This document shows positions 43,573 through 52,413 of a DNA stretch of 64,000 nt, piece by piece (the stretch's first letter is position 1; every line of letters starts with the position of its first letter). The notes beneath the pieces are model-generated. The model saw only the letters and a program-made list of their open reading frames with translations, did no database searches and had not been told where the DNA came from. The DNA comes from Reichenbachiella sp. 5M10. Its GTDB lineage: Bacteria; Bacteroidota; Bacteroidia; Cytophagales; Cyclobacteriaceae. The DNA lies in assembly GCF_002742335.1 (NCBI RefSeq), contig NZ_MDGR01000007.1:3910501-3974500 (forward strand), given 5' to 3'. Position numbers and translations under genes: made by a program.

Positions 43573-44511
43573 TTAATCTGAAATTTTTAGATAGGGCCTG
43601 ATTTTAGAATACTCCTCCTCCTTCAGTATCACAATCTTTTTGATGTCATCGAGCAGTTCATAGTCTCCGTGCTGCTCTCTATACTTGACCACAGCATGCG
43701 CCAATTTGAATCGAATGTATGGGTGAGCAGCTAGCTCATCCACAGTTGCTGTATTCACATTGATTTGTCGCAAAGGCACTGGATCAAAGCTCGTGTGAGT
43801 AAGGATCAAATCCGCGACACTGTCCTTCATATAGTAAATCTCGTAGACCTGCATTCGATCCACAAACCCACCTAGCTTTTCACGATAGTCTACCACAGAT
43901 CGTGACCAGTAGGACCCGATCCCACGAATCGATTGGAGCTGTGTCGTATCCGCAGTACTCAGGTTGTACACTTCTCTCTTCTGAGGCTCACGCAGCTTGC
44001 TTTCCTTTCGATAAACCTCCTCGGTCGGCCCCTTTGGTCTGGAAGGTTCCGCCCACTGAGCCTTTGGCTTTTCCCGAACGGGGAAAACCATGTAGTCAAA
44101 GTACGCTTTGACCAAAGCCGTGTCTATCCCATAAATCTTCATGACATCCTCCTTTTGCCTAAACTGCCCTCCTTTGTCTCGATAGCGAATGATTCGTTCG
44201 GCAATCTTCGGCTTGAATCCCCTATCCCTCCATTGCGCTCCATCGATATGGTTCGGATCGAACCGCTCTGTGTTCATTGCTAACACTTCCTCCTCTGCGC
44301 TGATACGGGCACGCAATTGTTCTTTCCACTCGGCAAGTAGTCTAGCATCCTCTTCATCCATCGTAGGGTGACTGGCTAGCCAATACGCTTTGTAAAGCTG
44401 TGGCACAAATAACATGAACAGCGTAACGGGAATGAGTACGAACAAACCTCTGATTTCCATACTGGAAAAGCCGAAGTATCTCCGTAGAAATGTAGCAAAT
44501 GGGTTGGTCAC
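43573..44511 (-). CDS. Helix-hairpin-helix protein with one membrane segment
   Basis: A 312-residue protein with one N-terminal membrane segment (I-R-G-L-F-V-L-I-P-V-T-L-F-M-L-F) and three ComEA-type helix-hairpin-helix modules: around I-x-K-I-Y-G-I-D, then S-I-R-G-I-G-S-Y-W-S, then I-N-V-N-T-A-T-V-D-E-L. The start is a GTG at 44511, because the conserved R-R-Y-F-G-F-S segment lies upstream of the first ATG (44460). ComEA proteins bind DNA for uptake; Bacteroidota long forms may do so or serve another DNA role. It lies in the prfA-lipoprotein-HhH-helicase run, with gaps under 60 bases. Confidence 0.85.
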   Translation of the reverse strand: MTNPFATFLRRYFGFSSMEIRGLFVLIPVTLFMLFVPQLYKAYWLASHPTMDEEDARLLAEWKEQLRARISAEEEVLAMNTERFDPNHIDGAQWRDRGFKPKIAERIIRYRDKGGQFRQKEDVMKIYGIDTALVKAYFDYMVFPVREKPKAQWAEPSRPKGPTEEVYRKESKLREPQKREVYNLSTADTTQLQSIRGIGSYWSRSVVDYREKLGGFVDRMQVYEIYYMKDSVADLILTHTSFDPVPLRQINVNTATVDELAAHPYIRFKLAHAVVKYREQHGDYELLDDIKKIVILKEEEYSKIRPYLKISD

Positions 44512-44542
44512 ATACTAAAAATAGGAATTCCCTATCAAAAAC

Positions 44543-45940
44543 CTAAGGCAAAGAATCTTTTCTTTCGTACGCTCCCAAATCCGGGAGCATATCTCTCCGT
44601 GTACCCAGCAGATCAAACTGTATCGTAGACACTATGCCTATATCTCTGGCGTTGGCCAATGAGTCCAACTGATAATTGTAAAAGGCCGGAGCGTAGAAAC
44701 CTGGGAAATTGGATTCTTGACTGATCGTATTGCCGAGTGTCACCCAGTCCTCGTTGGCCGAGCGGATGATGTTGTCATGCAGTTCCACGGATACATTAGC
44801 CTGCCCAGACACCGACAGCTGTAGTTCTTCCTTTTCTTCTCCCCAGATGATCGAATTGGTGAATACCACCTCCAAGTCCTCGAGCAATGCCGAGCCATCC
44901 GATAGTTGGATATTGTCAGAAAACACGACCGAGGGATTGTCTCTCGTGTACAGTGAGGGAGCATTACTAAACGTACAATGCTCATATGTATAATTGCCTC
45001 CCAGGTAGTTACCAACCAACTCTGACTGACAGTTAAACACCTCCGTGTTGTACGCATATATGTCTGAACTAAACGCCAATATTCCTGAAGAAGACATGTG
45101 TCCAATACTAGTATTGGAGACGACCAAGTCATACACATCATCCTCATCGGGGCTGCCTACCCTGAGTCCAATCACCCCATTGCGTATCTCGGCATGATCG
45201 ATGATATTGTCCTTGCTCCCCTCGAGAAACAAGATCGCATTCCACTGTCCTGGTGCTACTTCATATCTGGCATCAAAACGGGTGTTTCGGATGATTATCT
45301 TGTCTTCCACTGTCCCGAGTGCTTGCAGTGTACCTGCCACCGCCAAGGCCGAATTGTTGTCGATCAAGATCCGTGCCCCTGGCTCAACAGTCAGTGTACA
45401 TCCTGCTGCTACCAACACAGTATCATACAACACATAGGGTTTGCCTGATGTCCAAACCGCATCGCACTCGATGACTTCTCGATCCAGAAAGATCGCATCT
45501 TGTCCCCAAGCTACGAGCTTGATATCCGAGGAGTTCTGGTTATACTCGATGATGACAGAATCCTTGACCAAATACGGTAGACTTTCATCCTCTGGATCAA
45601 TCCTCACATCCACCAGTACCAGTAAGCTATCTTTCCCGAATATCACTTCGCCTGAAAATGAATCTCCCCTCACTCCGTTGACCGTCAGCATATAGGGCGA
45701 ATCTGTACTACCCAAAGCCAATCTCTTGATTTCGATTGCCTTGTCATGGGGGTTGACTATCCGAAAGCGACGTGTGATACTGCCCACACTGGTGAGGAGT
45801 GTATCAAAACGTACTGTGTCTTGTGAGAATTCCAGTTTAGAGGATGTATTGGTAGAGATCTCTTCGTACACCGGATCACAGGACTGGACCAATACCCATC
45901 CCAAAATCAGCGCGACAATAGAAACCTTTGTTTTCACCAT
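44543..45940 (-). CDS. Right-handed beta-helix lipoprotein
   Basis: A 465-residue lipoprotein; the ATG at 45940 directly precedes a signal segment ending L-V-Q-S-C. The mature part starts with a Bacteroidota-type domain (F-S-Q-D-T-V-R-F-D-T-L-L-T-S-V-G-S, then I-V-N-P-H-D-K-A-I-E-I) that I recognise from conserved surface lipoproteins. It continues with a beta-helix (repeated I-I-I-x-N-x and N-I-I-D-H-A-E-I-R-N-G rungs). The function is unknown; beta-helix lipoproteins often bind polysaccharide or act as adhesins. It begins 20 bases after prfA on the same strand. Confidence 0.82.
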   Translation of the reverse strand: MVKTKVSIVALILGWVLVQSCDPVYEEISTNTSSKLEFSQDTVRFDTLLTSVGSITRRFRIVNPHDKAIEIKRLALGSTDSPYMLTVNGVRGDSFSGEVIFGKDSLLVLVDVRIDPEDESLPYLVKDSVIIEYNQNSSDIKLVAWGQDAIFLDREVIECDAVWTSGKPYVLYDTVLVAAGCTLTVEPGARILIDNNSALAVAGTLQALGTVEDKIIIRNTRFDARYEVAPGQWNAILFLEGSKDNIIDHAEIRNGVIGLRVGSPDEDDVYDLVVSNTSIGHMSSSGILAFSSDIYAYNTEVFNCQSELVGNYLGGNYTYEHCTFSNAPSLYTRDNPSVVFSDNIQLSDGSALLEDLEVVFTNSIIWGEEKEELQLSVSGQANVSVELHDNIIRSANEDWVTLGNTISQESNFPGFYAPAFYNYQLDSLANARDIGIVSTIQFDLLGTRRDMLPDLGAYERKDSLP

Positions 45941-45960
45941 TTGCAGTTTTAGCACAAGCG

Positions 45961-47031
45961 TTACATCTCCCCGTCTTTGAGCTTGGTTGCATTTTCGGCG
46001 ATACGTAACTCTTCGATGAAATTGCCAATCTCTCCATCCATGACCGTCGGTAGATTGTGCTGTGAGTAGCCTATACGATGATCTGTCACCCGCCCTTGCG
46101 CATAGTTATAGGTACGGATCTTATCTGAGCGGTCACCACTACCCACCATGGATTTACGCTGAGCACCCACTTCGTCGTTGTGCTTTTTGAGCTCGATATC
46201 GTAGATTCTACCGCGCAATACCTTGAGAGCCTTCTCCAGGTTCTTGATTTGACTTTTTTCGTCCTGACAAGATACGACGAGTCCAGTAGGAAGGTGAGTC
46301 AAACGTATGGCCGAATAGGTCGTATTGACCGACTGTCCCCCTGGCCCACTCGAGCAGAACGTGTCCTTCCGTACGTCATTCATATCGATCTGTACATCTA
46401 CCTCCTCCATCTCCGGCAGTACTGCTACGGTAGCAGCTGAGGTGTGCACCCTGCCTTGGGTCTCCGTAGCTGGCACTCTCTGTACCCGATGTACACCCGA
46501 TTCGAATTTCATCTTGCCATAGACGTCCTCTCCTGTGACCATACTGATTATCTCTTTATAACCTCCAGAGGTCCCTTCGGTCAAGTCCATCACGTTGAGT
46601 TTCCAACCTTGCTTCTCCGCATAGCGCTGATACATACGAAACAAGTCTCCTGCAAAAATCGCTGCTTCGTCACCTCCAGCTCCCGCTCGGATTTCCAAAA
46701 TCGAGTTCTTGTCATCATTCGGATCTTTTGGGATCAGCATCTCTTTGAGTGTCTCTTCCAGCTTCTCTTTCTGTGGCTCCAGTTCGTCAAGCTCCATCTT
46801 GGCCATCTCCCTAAACTCAGGATCCTTTTCGGTTTCGAGTATCTCCTTAGAATTTTTGAGATTTTCTAGTACCGTGCTGTACTCATCATACTTCTTGACA
46901 ATCTTCTCCAGGTCCTTGTACTCCTTGCTCAGTTTCGAGTAATTGGACATATCACTCATCGCTTCAGGCTGTACGATCAGCTGTCCCACCTCTTCAAATC
47001 TGTGCTTTATTTCTTCTAACTTGTCAATCAT
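45961..47031 (-). CDS. prfA: Peptide chain release factor 1
   Basis: A 356-residue class I release factor that reads UAA and UAG. The codon-recognition P-A-T tripeptide ([10 protein letters not shown]) marks it as RF1, and the catalytic [10 protein letters not shown] is present. Length is normal. It heads the minus-strand run towards the helicase. A -7 match TAGTTTTG on the minus strand (47055-47048) lies 17 bases before the start. Confidence 0.98.
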   Translation of the reverse strand: MIDKLEEIKHRFEEVGQLIVQPEAMSDMSNYSKLSKEYKDLEKIVKKYDEYSTVLENLKNSKEILETEKDPEFREMAKMELDELEPQKEKLEETLKEMLIPKDPNDDKNSILEIRAGAGGDEAAIFAGDLFRMYQRYAEKQGWKLNVMDLTEGTSGGYKEIISMVTGEDVYGKMKFESGVHRVQRVPATETQGRVHTSAATVAVLPEMEEVDVQIDMNDVRKDTFCSSGPGGQSVNTTYSAIRLTHLPTGLVVSCQDEKSQIKNLEKALKVLRGRIYDIELKKHNDEVGAQRKSMVGSGDRSDKIRTYNYAQGRVTDHRIGYSQHNLPTVMDGEIGNFIEELRIAENATKLKDGEM

Positions 47032-47047
47032 ATACTCGTATTTTCTA

Positions 47048-47055
47048 CAAAACTA
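47048..47055 (-). promoter_or_regulatory. Candidate -7 element for prfA
   Basis: Minus-strand TAGTTTTG fits TAnnTTTG and lies 17 bases before the prfA ATG. No ideal -33 element is seen. Confidence 0.35.
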
Positions 47056-47166
47056 ATGAATGGAATTGGTCTAAAAAATCTTAAATACGTTGCTATCTTC
47101 AAGAGACGTGTCGATCGCTCTCCCAAAATCAAGATTTCAATTAAATTGCCGACAAAATATTGTTAC

Positions 47167-47730
47167 ATGAAAAGTCCCCTTTTACTCTTCTTCCTTACTC
47201 TCTCCGTCACACTGCCGTCTTGTCTTTCTCAAGAAGAAATCGTCTCTACAGATGACGCCCAATTGTCTTTGGTGGACTCCCTCATGGCACTACAAAAAGA
47301 AGCATTGGTCGGTGTATCTATCGACAAAAAAGCAGAAATCAACGGCACCCAAGAATCTCTACACATCACAGCTGATTCCTCCTTTCTTGTTTCTGAGTTC
47401 AAATTGCTGTTCAGCAAAAATTTTGGTGCCGTCTTCACCAACGGGGCCTATCACAAAACCGCCTCAGACCAAACGACTACCTACAACCGAAAAGAAGGTG
47501 AAAATGCAGGGCCTCTACAACTTGACCTCACATTTGATCACCAAGGCCGCCTGGCCTCACTCAAAATCATCGAAACCAGGGACAACTACCTGTATCAAAT
47601 GCAGAATACTGGACGCTATCTCTTCGACCCTATCACGGGGATCATAAAACACTATGAATTAGCCGGAACTCAAAAAATCATTGGCCTAGACCCCAACGTG
47701 TACACTATCCGTGGTACACTGAGCCTCTAG
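47167..47730 (+). CDS. Small lipoprotein of unknown function
   Basis: A 187-residue protein starting M-K-S-P-L-L-L-F-F-L-T-L-S-V-T-L-P-S-C, a clear lipoprotein signal (Cys 19). The frame is open upstream to 47056, but the ATG at 47167 fits the signal peptide. I do not recognise the family; the body has a few aromatic strands and no cysteines beyond the lipid site. Its stop overlaps the convergent universal stress protein gene by 4 bases. Confidence 0.65.
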   Translation: MKSPLLLFFLTLSVTLPSCLSQEEIVSTDDAQLSLVDSLMALQKEALVGVSIDKKAEINGTQESLHITADSSFLVSEFKLLFSKNFGAVFTNGAYHKTASDQTTTYNRKEGENAGPLQLDLTFDHQGRLASLKIIETRDNYLYQMQNTGRYLFDPITGIIKHYELAGTQKIIGLDPNVYTIRGTLSL

Positions 47731-48596
47731 ATTTTGAGCAAAGCATCAAAAAACCCTAAGCTTTCTTCTTTGTCTTTGACCACCAAACACGGGATATCCT
47801 TGTCATAGCGCACCAAACTCACCGCAGTACTCCCGATCAGCATAGAAGCGGCTTTCGTACGGCCAGTCGAAGCGATGATAATCAAGTCTGCCTCCCTTTC
47901 CTTGGCCAATGCGTAGATGTTGTCAGACGGATCATGGTCTTCGTCTAGCGTATAAACTACCTCAAGCTGGCTTGCATCCAACTTATTGACCGACATAAAT
48001 GTCTCAAATTCCTTGATCCGGTTTTTGTGCATAATTTCCGCAAACTCCTCGTAGGTTTTGCCTGTACTGCCATAGCCCATTGGCACATAATACACATGCT
48101 GCAGAATGATTTCAATATCGTTGTGCTCTTTGATACGCAATGCCGCATTGATAGAGCGAAGCGAACTCTCCGAAAAGTCCAACGGAATCATCACTCGACT
48201 GATTTCATAGTGATTGGTCACTGGCACCAACAGTACCGAACATAGAGAGCCATTGAGCACCTTGGTGGCATTCACTCCCGATGATATAGACTTGGGTTTG
48301 ATCCCCATGAGTATGATGTCTATTTCTTTGAGACGATCCCACCCCAAAATATGATGTGCCCCTGTTCCTTGGATGATCACCACTTCTTTTTCACAATCCA
48401 AACTAAAGAGCTTGTTGACTTTGTCTTCCAGTGCTTTTTGAAGTCCCGAATCTACATTGGTCTCTGCTACATGGATAAATGTCGTTTTGGTGGCCTTGTC
48501 TGAAAAAAAGCCCGCCATCACCGAGCTATACTCGAGCAGGGAGTCATCCAAATTGGTACCATCCAAACAAACTAATATATTCTTAAGATTGCGCAT
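47727..48596 (-). CDS. Tandem-domain universal stress protein
   Basis: A 289-residue protein with two UspA domains (about 1-145 and 150-285). The C-terminal domain keeps the nucleotide-binding motif (A-S-T-G-R-T-K-A-A-S-M-L-I-G-S-T-A, resembling G-x2-G-x9-G-S/T), while the N-terminal domain has lost most of it. Such proteins respond to starvation, oxygen limitation or DNA damage; the actual trigger here is unknown. It is transcribed alone, convergent with the small lipoprotein gene. Confidence 0.88.
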   Translation of the reverse strand: MRNLKNILVCLDGTNLDDSLLEYSSVMAGFFSDKATKTTFIHVAETNVDSGLQKALEDKVNKLFSLDCEKEVVIIQGTGAHHILGWDRLKEIDIILMGIKPKSISSGVNATKVLNGSLCSVLLVPVTNHYEISRVMIPLDFSESSLRSINAALRIKEHNDIEIILQHVYYVPMGYGSTGKTYEEFAEIMHKNRIKEFETFMSVNKLDASQLEVVYTLDEDHDPSDNIYALAKEREADLIIIASTGRTKAASMLIGSTAVSLVRYDKDIPCLVVKDKEESLGFFDALLKI

Positions 48597-48664
48597 TCAA
48601 GTATTCTTTTTTGTACGAAATAAAATTAAAGCAAATTCAATGGATAACAAGTTAGAGCTAGACT

Positions 48665-50536
48665 TTAAAAGTACTTTTCATACCAATTCTGAAAAATATA
48701 CAAAGCCCAAACTTGCGCATGGCTATCCCCAGGGTTGGACGAATACAATTGTGTTCTGAGCTGGGTCAATTCTTTCCATTCAAACATCCCTTGTGCTTCG
48801 ATCCTATCACGATCAAACAGCGTACGGTTCAGATCAGGTGCCAAAGAGGTTTTCAACCAATCAAGCAGTGGCATTTCGAACCCCTTTTTGGGTCGCTGAT
48901 ACAGCTCCGCAGGCAAAATATCTCGAAAAGTATCCTGTAAGAGGCGTTTGCGCATTTTACCATTTATTTTGTACTCCATCGGCAAGCCATGAACCCACTC
49001 TACCAACTCGTGATCCAGGAACGGCACACGGACTTCTAGGCTAGTCGCCATAGACATCAGGTCGACTTTTTTGAGCATGTCGTTGGGCAAGACGAAGTGA
49101 GTGTCACCCATCAGCATGTCATTGATGTTTTGATAATTCGCAAGCGGGCTCATCCATTGTGCATAGTGGCTATCCTGCTGCTGAGGCGAGCGCATCATAC
49201 GCTGAGCATACTCCTGATCTGCCAGAGTGGCCAAAAACCAATAACGTTCCTGAGGGCCAAGTTTTTTCGCCCGATCAAACCGAAGTACCTGACGCATGAT
49301 GTTGGACCATTTGCCTGACCGTGACTGAGGCATGAGTTCTGCCAAGGGGCGAGCGGCAGACACCAATCTACCAAACAGTCCATCCTCCTCCATCTTGTAC
49401 CAAGCAGCGTGCTTGTTGTAACCCGAAAAAATCTCATCTGCTCCGTCTCCAGACAAGGCCACTGTCACATGTTCGCGTGTTTTCTTGCTCAATATATACA
49501 CCGGTAGAGCCGACGAATCTGCAAAGGGTTCGTCAATGTGATCCACAAAATCTCCCATATAGGAGAGCATCTCCTCATTGCTCAATTTGAATGTCGTATG
49601 ATGGCTCCCGCACTTCTGCGCGACCAGCTCGGCGTACTTTGTCTCGTCAAAAAAAGGGTTGTCTTGAAACCCAATTGAAAAAGTCGATAAATGCTCCGTA
49701 TGCCTAGCGGCCAAACTGGCTATCACACTGCTGTCAATCCCTCCACTGAGAAAAGTCCCCAGCGGCACATCCGCTATCATGCGTTTTTTTACCGATGCCT
49801 CCAATCGCTCAGCCAATTCCTTTTTAGCCTCCTCATAACTCAAATCCTGACGCACTTTAGAACGAACCAGCTCATAATAAGTACTGATCTCAGCTACTCC
49901 GTTTCGGATTTCAATATACTCACCTGGCATGAGTTTTTTGACCCCTGAGATCATTGTCAGCGGTGCAGGTGTATAGTTGAGCTGCAAATAATAATGCAAC
50001 GCCTGCTGATCAATCGATGACTCAATGTCAAACGCCAATAGAGATTGCATCTCAGAAGCGAACAGCAATTTGGAGTCATCCTGCCAATACAACAACGGTT
50101 TGATCCCCATGCGATCCCGTGCGATAAAAAGAGACCTCTCAAGCGTGTCATAGATGGCCAAAGCAAAAAAACCGTTGAGGCGATCGAGACAAGACTTCCC
50201 TTCGTGCGCATAGAGATGCATGATCACCTCGGTATCGGTATCGGAGTGAAACTGGACTCCTTTGGCGATGAGTTCTTGACGCAGCTCTCGAAAATTAAAA
50301 ATCTCTCCGTTGAACACCATCACATAGCGACCCTCCATGATCTGCATAGGCTGATGTCCATGCTCACTTGTATCCAAGATGGATAAGCGACGATGACCTA
50401 ATCCTACCGAATGATCGCTCCATGTAGCGTGATGATCTGGTCCGCGGTGTGCGATCCGCTCCGTGGCCTCCTGCAGACGGGACATCCCCTGTCTACCTTC
50501 TTCATCAAATGCCCATATACCTGTAACACCACACAT
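48665..50536 (-). CDS. asnB: Asparagine synthase (glutamine-hydrolysing)
   Basis: A 623-residue enzyme. The N-terminal Cys2 nucleophile (M-C-G-V-T-G-I) opens a class II glutaminase domain with H-R-G-P-D and F-N-G-E-I-F-N. The C-terminal synthetase domain has the PP-loop L-S-G-G-I-D-S-S and S-G-D-G-A-D-E-I-F-S-G-Y. It forms asparagine from aspartate, glutamine and ATP. Similar proteins work in exopolysaccharide or exosortase clusters, but no such genes are adjacent here, so plain asparagine synthesis is the simplest reading. Confidence 0.92.
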   Translation of the reverse strand: MCGVTGIWAFDEEGRQGMSRLQEATERIAHRGPDHHATWSDHSVGLGHRRLSILDTSEHGHQPMQIMEGRYVMVFNGEIFNFRELRQELIAKGVQFHSDTDTEVIMHLYAHEGKSCLDRLNGFFALAIYDTLERSLFIARDRMGIKPLLYWQDDSKLLFASEMQSLLAFDIESSIDQQALHYYLQLNYTPAPLTMISGVKKLMPGEYIEIRNGVAEISTYYELVRSKVRQDLSYEEAKKELAERLEASVKKRMIADVPLGTFLSGGIDSSVIASLAARHTEHLSTFSIGFQDNPFFDETKYAELVAQKCGSHHTTFKLSNEEMLSYMGDFVDHIDEPFADSSALPVYILSKKTREHVTVALSGDGADEIFSGYNKHAAWYKMEEDGLFGRLVSAARPLAELMPQSRSGKWSNIMRQVLRFDRAKKLGPQERYWFLATLADQEYAQRMMRSPQQQDSHYAQWMSPLANYQNINDMLMGDTHFVLPNDMLKKVDLMSMATSLEVRVPFLDHELVEWVHGLPMEYKINGKMRKRLLQDTFRDILPAELYQRPKKGFEMPLLDWLKTSLAPDLNRTLFDRDRIEAQGMFEWKELTQLRTQLYSSNPGDSHAQVWALYIFQNWYEKYF

Positions 50537-50663
50537 GTCAATTCAAAATGATTCGATGCAATAATAATGAATGATCCGCGAGGACAAACCATGATTCAAA
50601 CGAGCTTTTGTCAATTCCTTCAGTAGGAAAGTCTTTAATATGGAAGAAATTGAAAAATAAAGA

Positions 50664-50671
50664 TATATTTG
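50664..50671 (+). promoter_or_regulatory. Candidate -7 element for tRNA-Ala
   Basis: TATATTTG is an exact match 65 bases before the tRNA-Ala gene. It would give a precursor with a 5' leader of about 60 bases. Confidence 0.45.
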
Positions 50672-50736
50672 CGACCTGCTTGGGAGCATGCTTTCTAGAT
50701 TTGGTTTCAAATCACGGAGTATACCCACCCCAACGA

Positions 50737-50813
50737 GGGGAATTAGCTCAGTTGGCTAGAGCGCTACGCTGGCAGCGTAGAGGTCATCGGTTCGAATCCG
50801 ATATTCTCCACCA
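50737..50813 (+). tRNA. tRNA-Ala (anticodon GGC)
   Basis: A 77-base cloverleaf: acceptor GGGGAAT/ATTCTCC, D stem GCTC/GAGC, anticodon stem CTACG/CGTAG with loop CTGGCAG (anticodon GGC), T arm ATCGG-TTCGAAT-CCGAT. CCA is encoded at 50811-50813, unlike the tRNA-Val gene in this window. Confidence 0.97.
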
Positions 50814-50840
50814 AAGGAAGTCTATATGGCTTCCTTTTTT
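50813..50840 (+). terminator. Terminator after tRNA-Ala
   Basis: AAAGGAAG (50813-50820) pairs with CTTCCTTT (50830-50837) and is followed by TTT; the T-run is continuous from 50835. It begins immediately after the CCA end, so it ends the tRNA transcript before the UDG-like gene. Confidence 0.8.
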
Positions 50841-50851
50841 TATATTCGGTC

Positions 50852-51421
50852 ATGGACGCTCTTCTCTCCGACATCAAGAATTGTACACTGTGTGAACCAC
50901 ACTTGCCTACAGGAGTACGTCCCGTGCTGAGTGCTCATTCTCAAAGTAAAATTGTCATCATCGGACAAGCGCCAGGCAGAGCCGTACATCAATCAGGTAT
51001 ACCATGGGACGACCAAAGCGGAGATAACCTTAGGCAATGGTTGGGGATAGACAAAACTATTTTCTACGATCCAGAGCAGATTGCATTGATACCCATGGGG
51101 TTCTGCTACCCCGGCACTGGCGAGTCTGGCGATCTCCCGCCTAGAAAAGAATGTGCTCCACTATGGCACGACGTGATATGGAAAGAAATGACAAACGTGA
51201 AAACAACCCTACTCATCGGTCAATATGCCCAGCGATACTATCTCGGTCAAGAGGTTAAAAAATCCCTGACCGAAACGGTCAAGAACTATCAAGAGTATAT
51301 GCCGAAGTATTTTGTCTTGCCACACCCTTCGCCGCGCAACAATATCTGGAGAGCGAAGAATCCATGGTTTGACCAACAAGTCTTGCCCGTTCTCAGGGAA
51401 AAAATTCATCAAATCATGTAA
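50852..51421 (+). CDS. Uracil-DNA glycosylase-like protein
   Basis: A 189-residue protein of the UDG-like fold: motif A region I-V-I-I-G-Q-A-P-G-R followed by S-G-I-P-W-D-D-Q-S-G, and motif B L-P-H-P-S-P-R-N. An N-terminal C-T-L-C pair resembles Fe-S cysteines of family 4/5 enzymes, but only two are near. The usual catalytic Asp position is not clear, so uracil excision is probable rather than proven. It follows tRNA-Ala, just after that gene's terminator. Confidence 0.78.
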   Translation: MDALLSDIKNCTLCEPHLPTGVRPVLSAHSQSKIVIIGQAPGRAVHQSGIPWDDQSGDNLRQWLGIDKTIFYDPEQIALIPMGFCYPGTGESGDLPPRKECAPLWHDVIWKEMTNVKTTLLIGQYAQRYYLGQEVKKSLTETVKNYQEYMPKYFVLPHPSPRNNIWRAKNPWFDQQVLPVLREKIHQIM

Positions 51422-51469
51422 GCAACGGAACCAAAATACTACGGTAAACCTTTATTCTCAAAAAGCGAC

Positions 51470-51853
51470 ATGTCCCATTTACTAGAGGCCAACAAAGCCA
51501 ACGCCATCGCATTCTACCAAATGGCCTATGAAGGCAACCCACGCAAAGCCACCGAACAATACGTGGGAGAACAATACAAGCAACACAACCCAGCTGTAGG
51601 AGACGGCAAAGAGGCCTTCATCTCCTACTTCGAAAAAATGCACGCCGAATACCCAGACAAGTCCATCGAATTCGTCCGCACCATAGCCGAAGGAGATTTG
51701 GTCGCGCTACATACACACCAGGTCTGGCCTGATGACGACCAATATGTCACCATGGACTTTTTTCGCTTTGACGAGCATGGCAAAATCGTCGAGCACTGGG
51801 ATGCAATCCAACAAATCCCTAGAGTCTCTGCAAATGGGAATACGATGTACTAG
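51470..51853 (+). CDS. SnoaL/NTF2-like protein
   Basis: A 127-residue protein of the NTF2-like (SnoaL) fold, recognisable from Y-K-Q-H-N-P (a position that often lines the active site), A-L-H-T-H-Q-V-W, and M-D-F-F-R-F-D-E-H-G-K-I-V-E-H-W-D. The family covers polyketide cyclases and many orphan small-molecule enzymes; no substrate is evident. It sits 48 bases after the UDG-like gene and just before a decayed interval. Confidence 0.83.
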   Translation: MSHLLEANKANAIAFYQMAYEGNPRKATEQYVGEQYKQHNPAVGDGKEAFISYFEKMHAEYPDKSIEFVRTIAEGDLVALHTHQVWPDDDQYVTMDFFRFDEHGKIVEHWDAIQQIPRVSANGNTMY

Positions 51854-51968
51854 TCAATTCGAAAATGAATGTTTTTTCCGACTTTATAATCTGAATCACG
51901 TAGCTTCCACAGACTCTTTATGAAGTGTCTGTTTGTTGTCATCAAATGATTTCGACCTGTGCACTATA

Positions 51969-52188
51969 GACTCAGCAAATCAAACAAGCATAAAAAAAGA
52001 AACCATCAGTATCCATGGAGGGTATGCAAACGAACCCACTACAAAATCTGTAGCTGTACCGATTTACCAAACTGTAGCATACGAATTTGACAATACCCAG
52101 CACGGGCAGTGCAGCAGCCAACTACGCCATTCTAAATATCGACGATATACTCGCTGATTTAGATCAGGCCTTTGCGACAATCAAATAA
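51969..52188 (+). pseudogene. metY: Internally deleted remnant of O-acetylhomoserine sulfhydrylase (metY)
   Basis: A frame near 51993-52110 encodes E-T-I-S-I-H-G-G-Y-A-N-E-P-T-T-K-S-V-A-V, continuing P-I-Y-Q-T-V-A-Y-E-F-D-N-T-Q-H-G, which is the conserved N-terminus of MetY-type Cys/Met-metabolism PLP enzymes. After 52110 the frame changes and A-N-Y-A-I-L-N-I-D-D-I-L-A-D-L-D-Q-A-F ends at TAA 52186-52188, resembling the family's C-terminal helix. About 40 residues from the start and about 20 from the end are joined, so roughly 370 residues, including the PLP lysine, are missing. A terminator still follows. Confidence 0.75.
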
Positions 52189-52207
52189 TCCCCCTAATAA
52201 CTGTCCT

Positions 52208-52245
52208 CCTCTGTATCGAAAACGCATTTCGCCACAGAGGTTTTT
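52208..52245 (+). terminator. Terminator of the metY remnant
   Basis: CCTCTGT (52208-52214) pairs with ACAGAGG (52234-52240), with an inner stem CGAAA/TTTCG (52217-52221 / 52227-52231) and TTTTT at 52241-52245. Probably the original terminator of the intact gene. Confidence 0.8.
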
Positions 52246-52287
52246 CCTTTTTAAAAAGTTCTAGCTTCCCCCAATGGTTTTGAAAGG

Positions 52288-52383
52288 TTGCGCAACAAAT
52301 AGGTAAACGTTGTACAACAACACCTCTGAGCTTGCGCAACCATTGCCCTGAGCTTGCGCAAGCTCAGGGCAATGGTTGCGCAA
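52288..52383. repeat. Five 8-bp palindromes phased at exactly 22 bp
   Basis: TTGCGCAA occurs at 52288, 52332, 52354 and 52376, and the variant palindrome TTGTACAA at 52310, so five copies fall on an exact 22-base grid. The 14-base stretches between them differ, except that the third and fourth are exact reverse complements. 22 bp is about two helical turns, which would place all cores on one face of the DNA. No gene overlaps the array. Confidence 0.9.
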
Positions 52384-52386
52384 GCT
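52329..52386. repeat. Perfect 58-bp palindrome
   Basis: Bases 52329-52357 are the exact reverse complement of 52358-52386, with no loop. It includes three of the five phased TTGCGCAA cores. In single-stranded DNA or RNA it would form a 29-bp hairpin. There is no T-run after it, so it is not an ordinary terminator. Confidence 0.95.
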
Positions 52387-52413
52387 TTGGTGCGAGGTAA
52401 GGGTACTTCATGA

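Noticed and set aside
47056-47166. N-terminal extension of the small lipoprotein
   Set aside because: The lipoprotein signal peptide begins at the internal ATG 47167; the extension is basic and would bury it.
52288-52383. Reading the phased palindromes as a small CRISPR array
   Set aside because: The repeats are only 8 bp, the spacers are 14 bp with two being reverse complements of each other, and no cas gene is present.
52329-52386. Reading the 58-bp palindrome as an intrinsic terminator
   Set aside because: There is no T-run on either side and the metY remnant already has a good terminator at 52208-52245.
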